A stretch of 64,000 nucleotides of DNA from Topomyia yanbarensis (GCF_030247195.1 NC_080672.1:249143709-249207708); one strand, 5' to 3'. Counted from the first letter of the stretch, positions 13,091 through 24,249 are shown. Program-made: numbers and translations. The notes: a model not told the origin generated them from the letters alone.

Positions 13091-13245
13091 AATGAAATCA
13101 CTCAGTCTGGACTCACCAGAATCGTCCGAATTGCATGGGCAAATGCGACGACGTTACCCAGGGCCATCGGCTCAGGCAGGCCAGGGAGGTTCTGGGGGTC
13201 ACTTAGAACATAGCACGCCACCATCAAACAATAGTAGATTACACT
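13091..13245 (+). CDS. Stac-like gene, upstream coding exon
   Basis: The frame reads MKSLSLDSPESSELHGQMRR and on through a Pro/Gly/Ser-rich stretch, ending at a GT donor (GTAAGT, 13246) in phase 1. A possible acceptor AG (13089-13090) sits just before, so this is probably an internal exon, though ATG 13092 could start a shorter isoform. The acceptor's pyrimidine tract is weak. Splicing to 13416 keeps the frame (LHSPSSPSGK), which is good evidence that both exons are real. Ser/Pro-rich linkers between the C1 and SH3 regions are usual in Stac proteins. Confidence 0.65.
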
Positions 13246-13415
13246 GTAAGTATGAAAAATCGAATGCTACCATTAGTCGACTTTAAATATTTGATAAATG
13301 CAGCTGTCTAGTGGTTGTAAAACTCATTTGCTACACCGTTCGGATGAAGCTATTTGCATCGCTGACATATTGTGAACTAGATAACTTTCTAATGCAATTA
13401 ATTGTCAATCAACAG

Positions 13416-13564
13416 CACCTTCAAGCCCGTCGGGCAAGCAGCGCAAATTCCTGTACGCGAATCGTGGAATGAAAACTGGATCGGTGGACCTTCCAGACGA
13501 AATTGAAAGAAGCCAATCATCAGCCAGCACATCACCATGTCCATCACCTGTCCGACAGACGCAG
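13416..13564 (+). CDS. Stac-like gene, Ser/Pro-rich linker exon
   Basis: Bounded by an AG acceptor at 13414-13415 (CAATCAACAG) and a GT donor at 13565 (CAGGTAATT). With one base carried over from the previous exon it codes for exactly 50 residues, including KQRKFLYANRGMKTGSVDLP, DEIERSQ and SPCPSPVRQTQ, and ends in phase 0. That matches the phase 0 start of the SH3 exon at 19446. The 170 bp intron before it is ordinary. The protein looks disordered, rich in Ser and Pro, with possible phosphorylation sites. Confidence 0.7.
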
Positions 13565-13749
13565 GTAATTCTAGATCATCTTGAAATATTTTAATACAGC
13601 TTTGAGGGAATAAAACAACTGGTGGTCTTAGCATCGTTATATAGGGAATAAACTTTGTTATTTTAGCCGAAAATAGCCTATTTTTTAACCATATACGGTA
13701 GAAACTAGAAGATGAAAAACAAAAAAATATGATTTTAAATTAGTTTAAG

Positions 13750-14652
13750 GGGGGCGGTGAAGATTTCAGCGTGAAATAAATACTTCTACTGCGAATTTTT
13801 TTAGAACTTTGCGTGAAGCAAATTTAGGGTTACGTGTTTCGGCTATGCAGTCTGCGGTATACAAAAACACTATTTTGTCTTTATCCGACGTTTCGGTCCG
13901 TTTGGGACCTGTTTCAAGGATTCTAGAAAGGAAGTTTATTGTGCTGTTGTTACATTGTTTTTTAATTGTTTTTACCGATAATGTGTGTTCTGTTGTCCGA
14001 TGTCTTGTTTTGCACCAAGCAATTGTCATTTGTCTATCCAACTGTTGAAATCAAAACTACCCGTTTAGAAAATCATTTTTCACAGAACACTTCTTTCCGC
14101 GTACTTACATTTCGCCGTTTCGATCGTGTCCACATCGATTTTGAGATCGAAACGCTTATTCTTTTAGCTCGAAATTCGGGCTGAACAGATTTCAACCAGC
14201 TGACAGAGTACATACATGGCTGTATGTTGGTGTGTGTTTAAACTTACTGCTCGTGTACCTATATGAGATTTGTTTCAGCTCTCTGAGTTCCTGTCGATAG
14301 TCGTTGCTGACTGTGCATTTACATTTGATTTGTTTTGATTCTCTCTTTTCGTTGATCGTATGAAGAATCCTAGCATAAATTACATGCAGATTGGCTGTGT
14401 CTGTACGCTTGTTTACTGTGTGTTGTGTGTTCCTAATGTGGCAACTTTCTAGGATTGGCAGATTATTAATTTTGAATGAACGGTCGATAATTTTTAGGTT
14501 GTCTAGCCGGAAGGTATGTCCCGTTTCTGCTGCGTGATCTACCAGTGCTGTATTCTCTCTTACGCAAGCTATCGCTGTATCTTCGTTGGTGTACCCCGCA
14601 TGCCGAAGCGTTGTTAGTTTTTTCATGTTGGACCGATGATCACTGGTGCGGT
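13750..14652 (-). mobile_element. Penelope-like element fragment (3' end with GIY-YIG-type endonuclease tail)
   Basis: The minus-strand frame 14626-14192 (144 residues) follows HRSNMKKLTTLRHAGYTNED with H..E.GHTF and FKINNLPILESCHIRNT, the C-terminal portion of the GIY-YIG endonuclease domain found in Penelope-like retroelements. Downstream on the same strand (about 13910-13870) is the phrase GGACCGAAACGTCGGATAAA, typical of the non-coding end of these elements. The reverse transcriptase part is missing: the copy stops at about 14650, where the LOA-like LINE begins. It lies in the intron of the Stac-like gene, on the opposite strand. Confidence 0.7.
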
Positions 14653-17600
14653 TTTTTTAACTTTGTGCTAGTCATGCCACATAAGGCATACAACACCACC
14701 TGGAGATATGGAATCCTACGAATACTACGGAAATGGCAGCTACGTGGAAGAATGATGAACAGTTTTCTGGCCGAAAGAACGTTTCAGGTCAACGTGGAGG
14801 GGCACTTGACGCCAGCACATCAACTGAAAAATGATGTGCCACAGGGCTCAATGCTTTCGGTTACGCTGTTTCTCGTGGCTATTCAACCTATCTTTCGCGT
14901 GGTTCCGAGTTCCGTACAGATCCTGGTGTACGCTGACAACGTTCTGCTTATAGTATGGGGGAAGAAAAACCAGTCGCTCCTTCGGAAACTTCAATCCGCT
15001 GTGGAAGCCATCGATAAATGGTCGAAAAGTGTTGGATTTACGATATCCGCAACGAAATTCAGCATCTTCTATTGCAGCCTGAATGCCCGCCGCGAACCCA
15101 CGCAAGCGATAAAGGTAGATAGTGTACCGTTCAGACACATACGCTGCTGAAAACCCTCGGTGTTAATCTCGACCAACCACTCAACTTTAAAGCGCATTGT
15201 AAAATTACGAAGAAGGCGTGCGAATCCAGGCTGCGTATTGTGATCGGATGATGATCGGTGCCAAGTTACCTCGTGGTCATCGTGCGTCTCTACTGCAAAT
15301 CGGGTCAGCAATTGTTACCTCTCGACTGCTCTACGGCATGGGGCTCGTAATCAGAGGAGGAGATGCCGTCATCCAAACTCTCGCACTTTGCATACAACAG
15401 GATGATAAGATTCGCATCCGGAGCATATGTCACAAGCCCAATCCTAGCCATTATTATTATAGCTTTCGCAATAAGAACAGCGCTAACTGCGTACCATACG
15501 TCCAGAGACCTGCTGATAATGTCAGGTTCGGCTTGCTGTCTATCAGCAATCGAAGCTAGCACCCGTGGAGATTGAGAACATGCTTCGAAACCGTCCAATC
15601 AAGCTGTGCTGGATTCCGGGTCATGCTGTTATACATGGTAACGAAGAGGCAGACCGACTTGCAGCAGAAGCCAGGGGCATTGCCCCACCAGATTTATCCG
15701 TTCCGGAGCAGACGCCGTTAATCAAACAAAAACAGCTATCCGAAATCAGTGGTACCAGCGGTGGTTAGCGTCCACTGAAGTAAAGCTTCGTGAAGTTAAA
15801 TTCGACACAGTGAAGTGGAGTGAAGTGAAGTGACCGCGAGAATTCGGCCGAACAGCGAGTGCTTACCCGGCTACGAATAGGGCATACCCGGCTGACACAC
15901 GATTTCCTGTTAAAGAAAACTTCGCCACCAGCGTGGGACTACTGTGAGATCACTAGGGTTCGTCGCGGTTGCGGTAATTACCGCAACCGCGCGGTATTTA
16001 CCGCATCCGCTCCGCAAAATCTGCGGTGCGGTGAGACGCTTTTTCCCGCAGATGCGGTGCGGGAAAGAACTTTCACCGCGCGGTTTTACCGCAACCGCAC
16101 CGCAAAAAATAATTGATGAAGTGATAATTTTGATTATTCTAAATTGATAAACAGACTGCTATTACGAAAGAAAATCTAGCTGTGTCCGAAATATTTTGAC
16201 GCTATTATTTTACGACATATTTTGGACTAGTTATTTGATACTTCTAAGTAAAAATTCACAAGCTAACCATTTCAAATACATGAAATGCAAGATCCAAATA
16301 GAGACAAAATTATTAGATCATTTAAAAACAATAAATTTGTTCTCTTAAATCCAATTTAAAAGTGCATCACTTCTCCCGATTTCTGCTGGTAATCGTGGAA
16401 TTATGAATCGTATACGATATCAATTTTTCAATTGCGAATTTTGACTAATTTAAAGGAATTAGAAATCAACTAATTATGCTGGGACTTAAACACAATCCAA
16501 AGAATATATTTATCTTCGTCAAACCAAACGAATTTGCAATAATTGGCAGTAAAGGATACAAATGTATGAAAGCGTCCAAAATAAGGAGGGGTCCAAATTT
16601 GGATGATTATTCTATCATTCGATCCTCAACATCGTATTTCTATCTTCTTTGATTGCTGTGTAAATTCAATGTAAATTTTTCTACAGTCAATTTTAATGGA
16701 CTCTTTCTCAAAAAGTATGCTACATAACTTTTTTTATACTTCATACATTTTTAAAGGGAGCAATCTTAGTTTTTGAATGAGAATACATCTGTTTCTTGAA
16801 GAATGCGGAAGTTAGAGTTTTGAGATATATTGGTCGTAAAACCCCCTATTTTTAAAAATCATTTCTGCTGTATGCTAAATCATACATTTTTTGCAGTTTT
16901 TCTAATGTTCAATAATTCTGTACCGGTTGAGACCGGACACCTGATTGGATGTAATGTATAGAGCAATTTTTTCGTCAAATATGGCGTCGTTCTTATTGAT
17001 GAAATACAATATGTTTTTATTTCACTGTATATGCGCTACTATATAGGAGTACTGGTATTTCGACTTTAAATTTTTGTTGGTGAAATTCCATTAAGAATGA
17101 AAGGTGGTTTTACTACGTAAATGCGAAAATCATCCATTTTATTTTCATATGTCAAAAGCATTGAAAATTTAAAGAAAAAAATATGCAACTTCATTTCTTA
17201 TTATATTTTTATTCCCCTTTTTTCAATTAACTGAAGGGTTGCTAAAATAAAAGTTTTCCTATTACTGCAGTAGAACCTTTTTTGAATGTATAATGTTTGC
17301 CTTAAAATAAACGGAATTTTATTAATAGAAAATGCAAAAGTTGATTTTTTCATAAACATTACATTCTGAGGAGTCTCTTAAAGTTAAATTTCGTGTGAAT
17401 AAAAATAACATTTTATTATATACTGTTACACAAATGAACAATTTTCCAACACTTTTTTTTTAAATTTAAAATTTTTCCGCATTTACCGCATTACCGCGCG
17501 GTGCGGTGCGGTAAATAAAGTGCGGTTGCGGTAAGCGGTGCGGTTTTATTATTTTTTTGCGGTTGCGGTGCGGACAATCCATTTACCGCCCACATCCGCA

Positions 17601-17800
17601 CCGCGACGAACCCTAGAGATCACTACAGACGTCCGTCATGTGATTCTCCAGTGCACAAAATACGACGGTGTTAGAAGAAAGCACGATATCGTGTTGACTA
17701 GTCTGCGATCAGCTCTGCGCAACGACGAGAAAAATGAGAAGAGTATGATAAAATTCCTAACGGAAACTAATTCTTTAAAATGAGGAGTTTGTATCTTTGA
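14653..17800 (+). mobile_element. LOA/I-group LINE, 5'-truncated, with a hAT element inside
   Basis: RT motifs: AYNTTWRYGIL, VPQGSMLSVTLF and LVYADN at 14700-14950. The usual YADD is YADN here, so a catalytic Asp is lost. After several frameshifts, RNase H remains at 15566-15768, with LCWIPGHAVIHGNEEADRLA. The C-terminal part (TRLRIGHTRLTHDFLL) is cut by the hAT element at 15954 and resumes at 17624 with DVRHVILQCTKYDGVR, the Cys/His end of ORF2, to a stop near 17781. The APE domain and ORF1 are absent, as expected of 5' truncation during target-primed insertion. It is inert. Confidence 0.75.
15954..17615. mobile_element. hAT-type non-autonomous element (8 bp TSD)
   Basis: Ends read TAGGGTTCGTCGCGG (15954) and its inverse CCGCGACGAACCCTA (to 17615). 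The 8 bp GAGATCAC is duplicated at 15946-15953 and 17616-17623. An 8 bp duplication with such ends is the hallmark of the hAT superfamily. About 150 bp at each end consist of GCGGTGCGGT/ACCGCACCGC motifs in both directions, while the 1.3 kb core is AT-rich with no transposase frame. It splits the coding sequence of the LOA-like LINE exactly, so it inserted later. Confidence 0.88.
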
Positions 17801-19445
17801 TGAATAATAAAACCAGAATATTGAGCTCATGAAACAAATGAACAATTGGTACTCAGTGTGACGCTAGACGCTGAAATCTCGAAACGAGCAAAAACAAAAT
17901 TTTGGCTTTCACTGCACGTTTGTGATCCTGATCACTAATAGAACATCCATTCTGACCACATTTTTCCTTCCGTTAGAGGCTCAGTTGTTTTCCGATGTCC
18001 CGATGAGAGAGTTTAGGATTTTCCAGGTGCTTGCGCAAAATGAACTCGCCATGTTGTTTTTCAGGCGACGCCATTTCTTCCAATTTTCGAAAAACTGGCA
18101 GCAATAAAAGTACAGTGTAAGCCATACACTCTAAACTGCTTCTACTCAAATTTTCAAGAGAAAATACCCAATGGGTTCTATAGCATTTTTTCCGTGGTTT
18201 TCTATAGCGTTTTTTCCGTGATGCAATTTGTTGTGGGACACCCTTAAATTCCTTTGACACTTGGTATCGACATCGTAGCGTGGTACGCCTGATGCCTCCA
18301 TGATGGACGAAGGTAATCGAAATTATTCAAAACCTTAGATTGCAATATTATTTACTATTAGTCAAAAAAAATGTTTAGCTTAATAAAATAAATCCTAAAG
18401 CCCTTAAGTATACAAAGTTGTGGCGAAAAAGTGAGCTAAGTTCATGATTTTTTTAAAGCGTTTCATGCAATTCTTTTTTTGAAAAAGCAAAAGACAGCTC
18501 GTTGGTAGTGCTATCTAAGTTCGAAAAAACAAGTTGAATTTAAAAAAATATTGAAGGTAGGCGGAGTTATGGCCCATCCCCCGTAGCGAGTTTTTTTTTG
18601 GCAAAGGTTTGCGGTGAACGCTCTCCAAGCCGAACCGCTCAACTGAAATAAAAAAAAGGAAAAAGATTATTGAAGAAAAATGTATTGTGGTGTACTTGAA
18701 CGGATCGGTTTTCCAATAAAAAAAAATTTTCTGCGAAAAAATCGTGTTAACCAAAAAATTGAGTTTTGTAGTGTTCAAAATTTTAAACAAAAATTCATGG
18801 CAAAGAATCAAAAAATTTTGAATAAAAAAGGAACCGTTCAAGTGCACGAAATACAAACAATTTAAAAAAAATGATGAAGATCGGATGAATCGTTTTTGCG
18901 ATATAACGTTTACCGCAACGGTACTTTTTAAACAACTTAGTTCCGAGATAATTGCGTTTAAAGTTTTGTGTTAACTTTATACGCGGAAGAACCAACGCGC
19001 TGCGAACAGCTGTAGTTTGAAATCTAGTGCTGCGATCTGGATGAAATTTCGCACAGATATTTTCAAAAGTATGTACTTTCAGAATATTCAATTAAATGTT
19101 TTTCGATTTTTTGAGTTCCAACTTCTTATATAACCCATTAAAGCAACAATGCAATTACTATTATAGGTATTAACATTCACGGAAGTCACCGACTATGCAT
19201 GGTTGAATTTCTTATTATTAATAAGACTTTTCAACGACATTAGAAACTATAGACCGTGATCTTACCTATGCGATTTGCAAAACCAGTAAACGGATCCAAA
19301 TATGATATGGGATGCAAATCCCACACTTGGGCCGACATATCAGATCATAGGATTTAGTTCCACTGTCGTACAGCAACACATTTAGCTATAAATATTTATT
19401 GCCATATGCTCAACGATGCTTCTTTATTCATTTCATGCATTGCAG

Positions 19446-19952
19446 AAGGTGCAACGACTGCTGCCAACTAACATTCACGTGGTGTTGTTTAACTTCAAGG
19501 CCCGGCACCAGGACGAGCTGGATTTGATGGCAGGATATAAGGTACATTTCAGTGCACAGGTGCAAATAATTAGCAAACGGTGGGACTTTAGACTACGCAT
19601 CCAAATTGCAGGTTACCGTTATCGATTCGTCGGATGCCAACTGGTGGAAAGGAAAATGCTTGGGTAAGGTTGGATACTTTCCTTCCAAGTATTGCACTAA
19701 ACTTGGCGCCTTGGAAAAGGTGTTACAAGTGACCCACCCACTCCATATCACTGACAACGAGCGGTGTGAAGTGAAATTGCAAAGAGATCAAATTGTGATA
19801 CAGGTACAGAAGGTTAGATTGTTGTGACTGTAAAACAATTTTAACTATATAAACATTTTCAGATTGCCGAGGAGGTAGGGGGTATGATAATGGTCCGCTT
19901 TGCTGACAATCATCAGGGTGTCATTCCGGCAAAATATCTACAGGAAGTCTGA
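19446..19952 (+). CDS. Stac-like protein, tandem SH3 domains (three exons)
   Basis: Exons 19446-19541, 19612-19803 and 19863-19952, with introns of 70 and 59 bp. SH3-1 carries VVLFNFKARHQDELDL (ALYDY-type start), the acidic RT loop, ANWWKGKCLGKVGYFPSKYC (WW, then GYFPSKY). SH3-2 (VTHPLHITDNERCEVKLQ, then VRFADNHQGVIPAKYLQEV) is divergent and lacks the WW. Two SH3 domains in this order, the second atypical, and an end just after the IP.KYL motif are what vertebrate STAC proteins show. Known role of the family: adaptors that bind voltage-gated L-type calcium channels in muscle and neurons. The C1 domain was not found in this window. The frame ends at TGA 19950-19952, followed by CTA; see the next entry. 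Confidence 0.87.
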
Positions 19953-22034
19953 CTACGGGATGACGAGGAATTAGACCGAGATCGAGATAAGCCAAACAAA
20001 AAAGCTAATAAAAGTATCTTGCCAGGCCAAAATGGTAAGTCGAGCAAAAAAATCGCGAAACTTCAAAGCTACGAAAAGGAGGACGATACTCGTAGTCACC
20101 ATTATCATAAGGAAGGAAAACATAACATGCATATAACATGTGATAAGAATTGGGAAAAATGGGAAAAGTTCCGGGAAAAGAAAATGCAAATGATGAAAAC
20201 ACATAAATATAATGTAGAACAGCGACTTAGAAATGAAAATCAAGAGCAAGTTTATTATAGGCACCATTTTAATTATCACCCTGTGAAAAGACCTAAAAGA
20301 AAAACATCACTAGACCCCAATTGGTATACCGAAAATATCTATTCTAATCAGTCGATAGATAATTCAGATGGAGAACAAGCTTTAGCGATGGTACACAGTT
20401 ATCAGCCCAGAAAACCTCAAGCCTATAGAGACCTCAACGGAAATCTCGACGAGGAATTGGGCGGCATTTTTACTATAGGTGCACAATTTGAACGAACAAA
20501 CAAATACCCTAAATCGAATAGCTGTTGTTTTGGTGGAAGTAGTAGCTTAGCAATTAACAATGTTAGATATAAAATTCCTAAATCGCACTCGTTTAGCACC
20601 TCCAGGAGTATGGGCGCCAGTTTCAACTTAAACAAAACATACAATCGAAATAGTTTCGAAATGGCTGAGTTTCCTGGACATGCTTTATCCGATTCGGGTC
20701 GATTGAACCATTACAACGGTCTCAAACCGTTGGGAATGCGTATATGTGATCGTGAAGGTTGCTTCAATGAAACGTGCTTTAGTAAGGATACTAAGAATAT
20801 TCATAATAACAATAATAATAACCTGATGAACGAGTGGAATCTGCGGAATCGGAATAATATAAGAAGGCGTTTGGCAAGTGCAAGACCGCAGCATGTCATG
20901 GAAGAAGACTTTGATCTGTTTGAAGATGATGAGGAAAGTGACCTAAACATGTACAACGACGACAACTCGATCGTATTTGACGAATTCGATGACCAGGACT
21001 ACTATGGAGCTGGACAGGTCACGGCCGACTTTGATGAATTCTACCGTCACGAGCGAGCCAAGCAGGTATTGCGTGGCAAGTTTGATCGAATCAGCAAGTA
21101 TACCGATGACTTCACCGATGATTATCATAAATCTTTTGAGGACATATTCAATCAAAATTGCTACATTGACAAACAGTATCAGGTGAAAGGCAATAATTTT
21201 TTTTCCAAACCTTATATTGCTAAGAACAAAAGTATGCTGGAAGTAAAACCACCGAGTAAATATGACGATACCTCATCCGATTCCACCGATTTGGAATTGG
21301 ATGATTTTAACTTTGATTTTGAAAAATACTGGGAAGAACTAGAGAAACCATTACCTACATCGCCGAGTGAACTCAAGGAGAAGTATCCGCCGGGAGCATT
21401 GAAGAAGGTGAAAAATGTTAACATTAATCGATACAACAATGGAACTGTGATAGACATCTATCATGACGATGACCCTTATCATTCAGATCATCATCACTAT
21501 CGCGAGGGTAACGATAGAAACAGCAAACTTGATTCTTTCTCGCCACCATCGCTTAGTAAGTTCAGTAGAAAAGTATATCCCGAAAGAAATAACGTAACTA
21601 ATGGTTTAAGTAAAAACCCCAGCAGCAAAAGAAATAATATTAGCAACAACAACAACGCGATTAGTTTTTTGAACAACATTTTTTCCATCTACAAACCAAG
21701 CAAATACTCACCGCTCAATTGCCACGTAGAACAGAATTATTTGAAAAATATCCCTGCCAAAAAGATGAACATAACAAGTTCAGCTAGACCGCTTGGAGCA
21801 CCTAGAAGTGATTCGGAGAATTCGGCTAAACGACCACTAACAGTTCATCCATCTAAACAGTATTCGCAACGCTCATATCAAGGTAATCGTAACCAGAAGG
21901 AACCGCAAGCCAAGTTCCAGATAATTCCAGACAAAACCGGTTTGAAAATATCTCCACTATACGTATCGAGTGCCGACTATCGGAAAGCAAGGTATAAATT
22001 AAAAAGTACTTCCCGACCACTATCCTTCTGGTGA
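19953..22034 (+). CDS. In-frame 693-codon extension after the leaky-context UGA of the Stac-like gene
   Basis: Directly after TGA 19950-19952, the same frame is open for 693 codons and stops at TGA 22032-22034. A random frame this long in AT-rich DNA is very unlikely, so this is coding. It starts LRDDEELDRDRDKPNKKANK. The first in-frame ATG is about 60 codons in, without an obvious promoter or splice acceptor before it. The protein is hydrophilic, with Asn, Ser, Lys, Tyr and His runs and strong acidic blocks (EEDFDLFEDDEESDL, FDEFDDQDYYGAGQ, LELDDFNFDFEKYWEELE), a PLPTSPSELKEKYPPGALKK segment and a basic tail. No known domain is seen; it is probably disordered. UGA followed by CUA is the established high-readthrough context. 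Alternatives: a separate downstream cistron or a spliced isoform that skips the stop. Confidence 0.75.
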   Translation, partial: LRDDEELDRDRDKPNKKANKSILPGQNGKSSKKIAKLQSYEKEDDTRSHHYHKEGKHNMHITCDKNWEKWEKFREKKMQMMKTHKYNVEQRLRNENQEQVYYRHHFNYHPVKRPKRKTSLDPNWYTENIYSNQSIDNSDGEQALAMVHSYQPRKPQAYRDLNGNLDEELGGIFTIGAQFERTNKYPKSNSCCFGGSSSLAINNVRYKIPKSHSFSTSRSMGASFNLNKTYNRNSFEMAEFPGHALSDSGRLNHYNGLKPLGMRICDREGCFNETCFSKDTKNIHNNNNNNLMNEWNLRNRNNIRRRLASARPQHVMEEDFDLFEDDEESDLNMYNDDNSIVFDEFDDQDYYGAGQVTADFDEFYRHERAKQVLRGKFDRISKYTDDFTDDYHKSFEDIFNQNCYIDKQYQVKGNNFFSKPYIAKNKSMLEVKPPSKYDDTSSDSTDLELDDFNFDFEKYWEELEKPLPTSPSELKEKYPPGALKKVKNVNINRYNNGTVIDIYHDDDPYHSDHHHYREGNDRNSKLDSFSPPSLSKFSRKVYPERNNVTNGLSKNPSSKRNNISNNNNAISFLNNIFSIYKPSKYSPLNCHVEQNYLKNIPAKKMNITSSARPLGAPRSDSENSAKRPLTVHPSKQYSQRSYQGNRNQKEPQAKFQIIPDKTGLKISPLYVSSADYRKARYKLKSTSRPLSFW

Positions 22035-23570
22035 TAGTTGCTCGACTGTTCGTATTATTCGGATGGCCGACTGGATGGAGTACCCGTGGTCAAGAAGACT
22101 CGCAGAACCAAATATCTCAAGTACTGAAATTTCATCAATCAGAGTGTTATAATATAAATAAGAAGCCCACCACTTTTCAATATTCCACTTCGTTCCATCT
22201 CCTGTACAGTTGAAGTTTTCATAAAACTCGCAACAGATTATTATGCTACTTTTTATACCATTAATCGGTAAACTTAAAAGTAAGAACCACGTAAATCCAC
22301 CTATCAAAGCGTACATCCTTGATTGTAAATATCCATATTCGAATATTTAAAATGCAACTTTTAATACCTTTTGAAGGATTCTATATTACAAAATCACCAG
22401 CAACTCACCTACAATTTTGCATAGGAGCATTAATGAATTTGAAAACCGTAGAAGTTATAGTCGCACATCAATATACGAAACCATATCCAGACATACAAAT
22501 TAATCTACTATACTATTTTAGTTCGTTAGGTGCCATCAAAATTGTATCAAGTGATATGATTTATATATAGCAAACTGTAGCTAGCACACATGTAATGCAC
22601 CTTCACAAACGATTGATTTGTTATGCAAACCCTCTTCTTTAATTCGAAACGAAGCTTACTTGACTCTGCTGACAGTACAGTATATTGTCGATTTTGTACT
22701 CTGAAGACGATGAAAAAATCAACACGGAAATAACCAAGTTGGCGTTGAATATCTGAATAATGCGAACGCGATCCATTCGTGGTTTCAACCCATAATTGGT
22801 TATGTGTTATTAAATGTCACACATAGCTGTCCTATGTTCTGCGGGATTGCATTTCCATATTGCTGTTCCCAATTATCTTGAGCGTATTCAACATAGTGAA
22901 AATTTGAGTTCTACTTTTCATACGTTTTCTGTGACAAGAAATAACGTATAACCGTAGTGGGGTAACTTCACAAACTACAGGAATTGACTGCAGGAAAAGA
23001 TCTTCTTTTTGTGTTTGATTTAAGGATAATAACAAACAAACTGCACAGAGAAGGTATTGTCCCGAGCAGCTAACATAACTAAACATAAACTTCACGCCGT
23101 ACCCAATAGTAGAGAGATATAAGAGCTATTCGGTTGATTTTTACAGCGATTTACTTCAGTTGCGGACAAAAATGAACACAATGTCACACAAGTTAAACAT
23201 TGAATGTGGTACAGGCTTGAGAAAAATATTGCCTTTGCTAAGGTAGCTTCATTTGAATTTTTACTCAAATCAACTATATGTATCCGAAGCTCCTTATAAT
23301 CCTCATTCCCCAAAGTTCTTTTTTACATCAATCAGATAGCGTATGTAGGTTGTTTCTCTTTTCAAACTAGTTAGTAGTGTCAATGTACCAATAGCCGCAT
23401 TATCAAAAAAGTTTGCATCAAAAAATTGATAAAACGATCTATGCCATCGCTCTACAATTTTTGATAGGGAATTCTATGGATCATACGATAATCATTCGTA
23501 TTGCCGAATAAGGGTGATGTTCGTAGTTGAATTGAAAGTATTTAATTTTTATCTTGGAGCGATTTTTTTA
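22035..23570 (+). other. Probable 3' UTR of the Stac-like gene, then unassigned
   Basis: Sequence after the second stop is AT-rich with no convincing gene. Part of it is presumably the 3' UTR, but I cannot fix the polyadenylation site. Short open frames here (22020-22316 minus, 22319-22570 plus, 22832-23095 minus) have no recognisable features. Confidence 0.35.
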
Positions 23571-23574
23571 TTTT

Positions 23575-23735
23575 GATTATAGAGGTGTTAACCTTAGGGT
23601 TATTCGCCTCTTTTCAGGTTAGAGAAATCTCTTTTCAGAAAAATCTCTTACCCTATGTGCGGGGTTGGGAATCGAACCCAGGTGAGCTGCGTACAAGCGA
23701 AGACTACATATTAAGAAGACTGATATCTCTTTCCT
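23575..23735 (-). mobile_element. tRNA-derived SINE fragment
   Basis: On the minus strand it reads CAGCTCACCT, then GGGTTCGATTCCCAACCCC (a pol III B-box, GGTTCGATTCC), then CGCACATAGGGTAAGAG, and ends in AGAGGCGAATAACC and CCTCTATAATCAAAATAAAA. This layout, a tRNA-like head and a 3' body with an A-rich tail, is that of mosquito Feilai-type SINEs. The A-box part is poorly preserved, so it is probably 5'-truncated. Confidence 0.6.
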
Positions 23736-24044
23736 TCCCCCATACAAACGAGAAGCGACAGAGGTTACAGCGCCTCTATTGGAAGAAGGGAGGAAGCTTT
23801 ATGTAAAAATGTATATGTGTGTGTGCATCACTATGGAAAGCACCACCTTTACCCGTAAGTGGCGTTGCTGTTACTGTCTCCGGATTCTGGACAGAGTTGC
23901 CAGTCTTCTTGATATGGAGTCTTCGGTACAAGGCAATCGATTTACCAACTATGCTATGCCCATCCCCCTTGGAAGGAAAATTGTCTTCCAAATAAATTTA
24001 TTTATTCCAAACTGCTGGATTTGCTCAAATTTAAAGGGCAAAGA

Positions 24045-24240
24045 AATATTAGTCAGGTGGTTCGTCGATGTAAGACGATGGTCTTATAAGCCACTTGATT
24101 GTATGATCGAGTCCCAGCCAGAAAAGATTCTTAGTGGTCGGTTCGATCCTAGCACTAGCCCTGTAACTATTCTGTTCACTAAGAACCTGCCGCTAAGTCT
24201 GCCGAAACAAAAGTTCAAACTCTTCAACGGATTGTGATGC
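24045..24240 (+). mobile_element. tRNA-derived SINE-like copy
   Basis: The stretch 24048-24119 resembles a tRNA: TTAGTCAGGTGG matches an A-box, and GATCGAGTCCC about 50 bp later matches a B-box, with tRNA-like spacing. A body of about 120 bp without coding sense follows. I call it a SINE rather than a tRNA gene, because the stems do not pair well and no acceptor stem is visible. Confidence 0.5.
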
Positions 24241-24249
24241 TGACGCATT

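Larger units (their letters stand above)
13565..19445 (+). other. Large transposon-filled intron of the Stac-like gene
   Basis: This 5.9 kb intron separates two phase-0 exon ends. It contains, in order, a Penelope-like fragment (minus), a LOA-like LINE fragment (plus) and a hAT element inside that LINE. From 17800 to 19445 I see no gene, only AT-rich sequence with a short tandem repeat near 18178-18225 (TCTATAGC.TTTTTTCCGTG twice). I found no C1-domain exon here. Confidence 0.6.

Noticed and set aside
20019..22034. An independent gene starting at 20019
   Set aside because: The codon at 20019 is TTG, not a start; the frame is continuous with the SH3 exon through the TGA at 19950, so it is described as an extension with a separate cistron as an alternative.
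24045..24120. Possible functional tRNA gene
   Set aside because: A- and B-box-like phrases are present, but the acceptor and anticodon stems do not pair; better explained as a SINE head.
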